Assembly: GCA_020060215.1 (NCBI GenBank)
Contig: JAGVAP010000075.1
Location: 1-23,750, forward strand
Direction: 5' to 3'
Origin: Deltaproteobacteria bacterium
GTDB taxonomy: Bacteria; Desulfobacterota; DSM-4660; Desulfatiglandales; HGW-15
DNA length: 23,750 nucleotides
Position numbers and translations under genes: made by a program. Numbering within the stretch: the first letter of the stretch is position 1; every line of letters starts with the position of its first letter. The notes beneath the pieces were generated by a model that ran no database searches, was not told the DNA's origin, and saw only the letters and a list, made by a program, of their open reading frames with translations. Shown piece by piece: positions 23,401 to 23,750 of this stretch.

Positions 23401-23540
23401 AACCCGGCCGTGGCCAGGTCCAGGGAGGCCTGGATACCGCTGATGCCTCCCCCCACCACCATGACATCTCCAAAGCGGCTCTCTTCACCGCTCTTGCAGA
23501 GTCGCCGGATCTTCTCTTTCAGCCTTTGTTCCTTTCCCAT
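20409..23540 (-). CDS. hdrA: HdrA-like tandem flavin/iron-sulfur oxidoreductase; selenoprotein (TGA 23312-23310 = Sec)
   Basis: A 1043-residue flavoprotein of the heterodisulfide reductase A family, the electron-bifurcating core that works with MvhD. The first half has an FAD Rossmann motif (VVGGGISG, about 27-34), then [14 protein letters not shown] with Sec at residue 77 where relatives have Cys. It continues with a ferredoxin cluster (Cys126/129/132/136) and a second Cys group (172, 180, 183, 187). The second half repeats the FAD motif (VVGGGIAG, about 615-622) and ends in a dicluster ferredoxin; its last motif has Asp1000 in place of one Cys. The ATG at 23540 follows AGGTGA. A conventional call would start at a GTG at 23243 and lose the first FAD motif. 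A SECIS-like hairpin follows the TGA. The partner of HdrA's heterodisulfide activity (HdrBC) is not seen. Confidence 0.9.
23277..23294 (-). promoter_or_regulatory. SECIS-like hairpin in hdrA
   Basis: On the minus strand an 18-nt hairpin: CTGGTC, loop GAGGTC, GGCCGG (six pairs including two G-U). The stem begins 16 nt and the loop 22 nt after the TGA. The GGUC in the loop resembles the apical loop of the E. coli fdhF element, which strengthens the selenocysteine reading. Confidence 0.65.
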
Positions 23541-23664
23541 CTTCGTGTCACCTCATCCCTTTTTCCATCCTTGAGACTTGGAGGTTCACCGTTCAAGAGG
23601 TCCCCCGTCCAAGGCCCCGAGGTCCTGCCTCAACCTGGACCCTGGACCCCTTGGACCCTCGTCC

Positions 23665-23750
23665 CTAGATCACTTCACTGATCACTTCCGTGATGTCCTT
23701 GACCTCGATCTTCTCGGCCGCATCCATGGTCAGCCTGCTGTCCTCCAGCA
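23665..23750 (-). CDS. C-terminal end of an unidentified gene upstream of hdrA (truncated by window)
   Basis: Only the last 27 residues are visible (ending AAEKIEVKDITEVISEVI, stop TAG at 23667-23665). The strongly biased codon use and the acidic, helical, EVxDITEVI-like ending look like a real C-terminus, and it is co-directional with hdrA, 124 nt upstream. It could encode another subunit of the Hdr/Mvh complex, but the fragment is too short to identify. Confidence 0.5.
   Translation of the reverse strand, partial: LEDSRLTMDAAEKIEVKDITEVISEVI

Noticed and set aside
20331..23681. A plus-strand open frame of more than 1100 codons opposite hdrA
   Set aside because: It is a low-complexity, Asp/Leu/Gly/Arg-rich translation caused by the high-GC codon use of hdrA on the other strand; no known domain is visible.

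Overview
The window looks like a piece of a moderately GC-rich anaerobe of the former Deltaproteobacteria (Desulfobacterota; a sulfate-reducing or syntrophic lineage). This is inferred from the gene set rather than from a marker gene: a tandem HdrA flavoprotein and an MvhD-type protein that both appear to use selenocysteine, hydrogenase maturation factors HypA and HypB, the formate dehydrogenase factor FdhD, a cobalamin-type radical SAM enzyme, and GAF-type sensor proteins with a Cys-rich tail motif I associate with this group. No rRNA, tRNA, CRISPR array or complete insertion sequence was found.

Layout. 1-834: the C-terminal part of apolipoprotein N-acyltransferase. 989-3889 (minus): cyclopropane fatty acid synthase followed by a B12-binding radical SAM protein. 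4162-8832 (plus): a compact signalling operon of an RsbW-like kinase, a STAS protein, a sensor histidine kinase, a second STAS protein and a class III nucleotide cyclase; the kinase and the cyclase share one sensory module, present three times. 8849-10880 (minus): a TtcA-like PP-loop ATPase with its own promoter, a PilZ protein and a degenerate receiver protein. 11128-13117 (plus): hypA, hypB and a RIO/LPS-kinase-like gene. 13297-16514 (plus): a DegP/HtrA protease and an AMP-forming acyl/aryl-CoA ligase. 16611-17303 (minus): a transglutaminase-like protein. 17641-19223 (plus): fdhD and a VapBC toxin-antitoxin pair. 19220-23750 (minus): mvhD-ferredoxin, hdrA and the tail of a further gene.

The most important reading concerns the last block. 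A conventional annotation would start both redox genes downstream of an in-frame TGA. In each case the reading frame continues upstream through the TGA into sequence typical of the family, back to a start codon with a good Shine-Dalgarno sequence. The TGA falls where relatives have a cluster-ligand Cys, and a small hairpin with a GU-containing loop follows at bacterial SECIS distance. I therefore call both genes as selenoproteins: MvhD (282 aa, Sec19) and HdrA (1043 aa, Sec77). Together they would form the electron-transfer part of a flavin-based electron-bifurcating complex. HypAB and FdhD nearby would mature the hydrogenase and formate dehydrogenase partners, whose structural genes are not in the window.

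The second notable unit is the 4.7-kb partner-switching/histidine kinase/cyclase operon, which seems to couple a protein-phosphorylation switch to cyclic nucleotide synthesis. The adjacent minus-strand PilZ and pseudo-receiver genes suggest a wider second-messenger neighbourhood, but a functional link is inference only.
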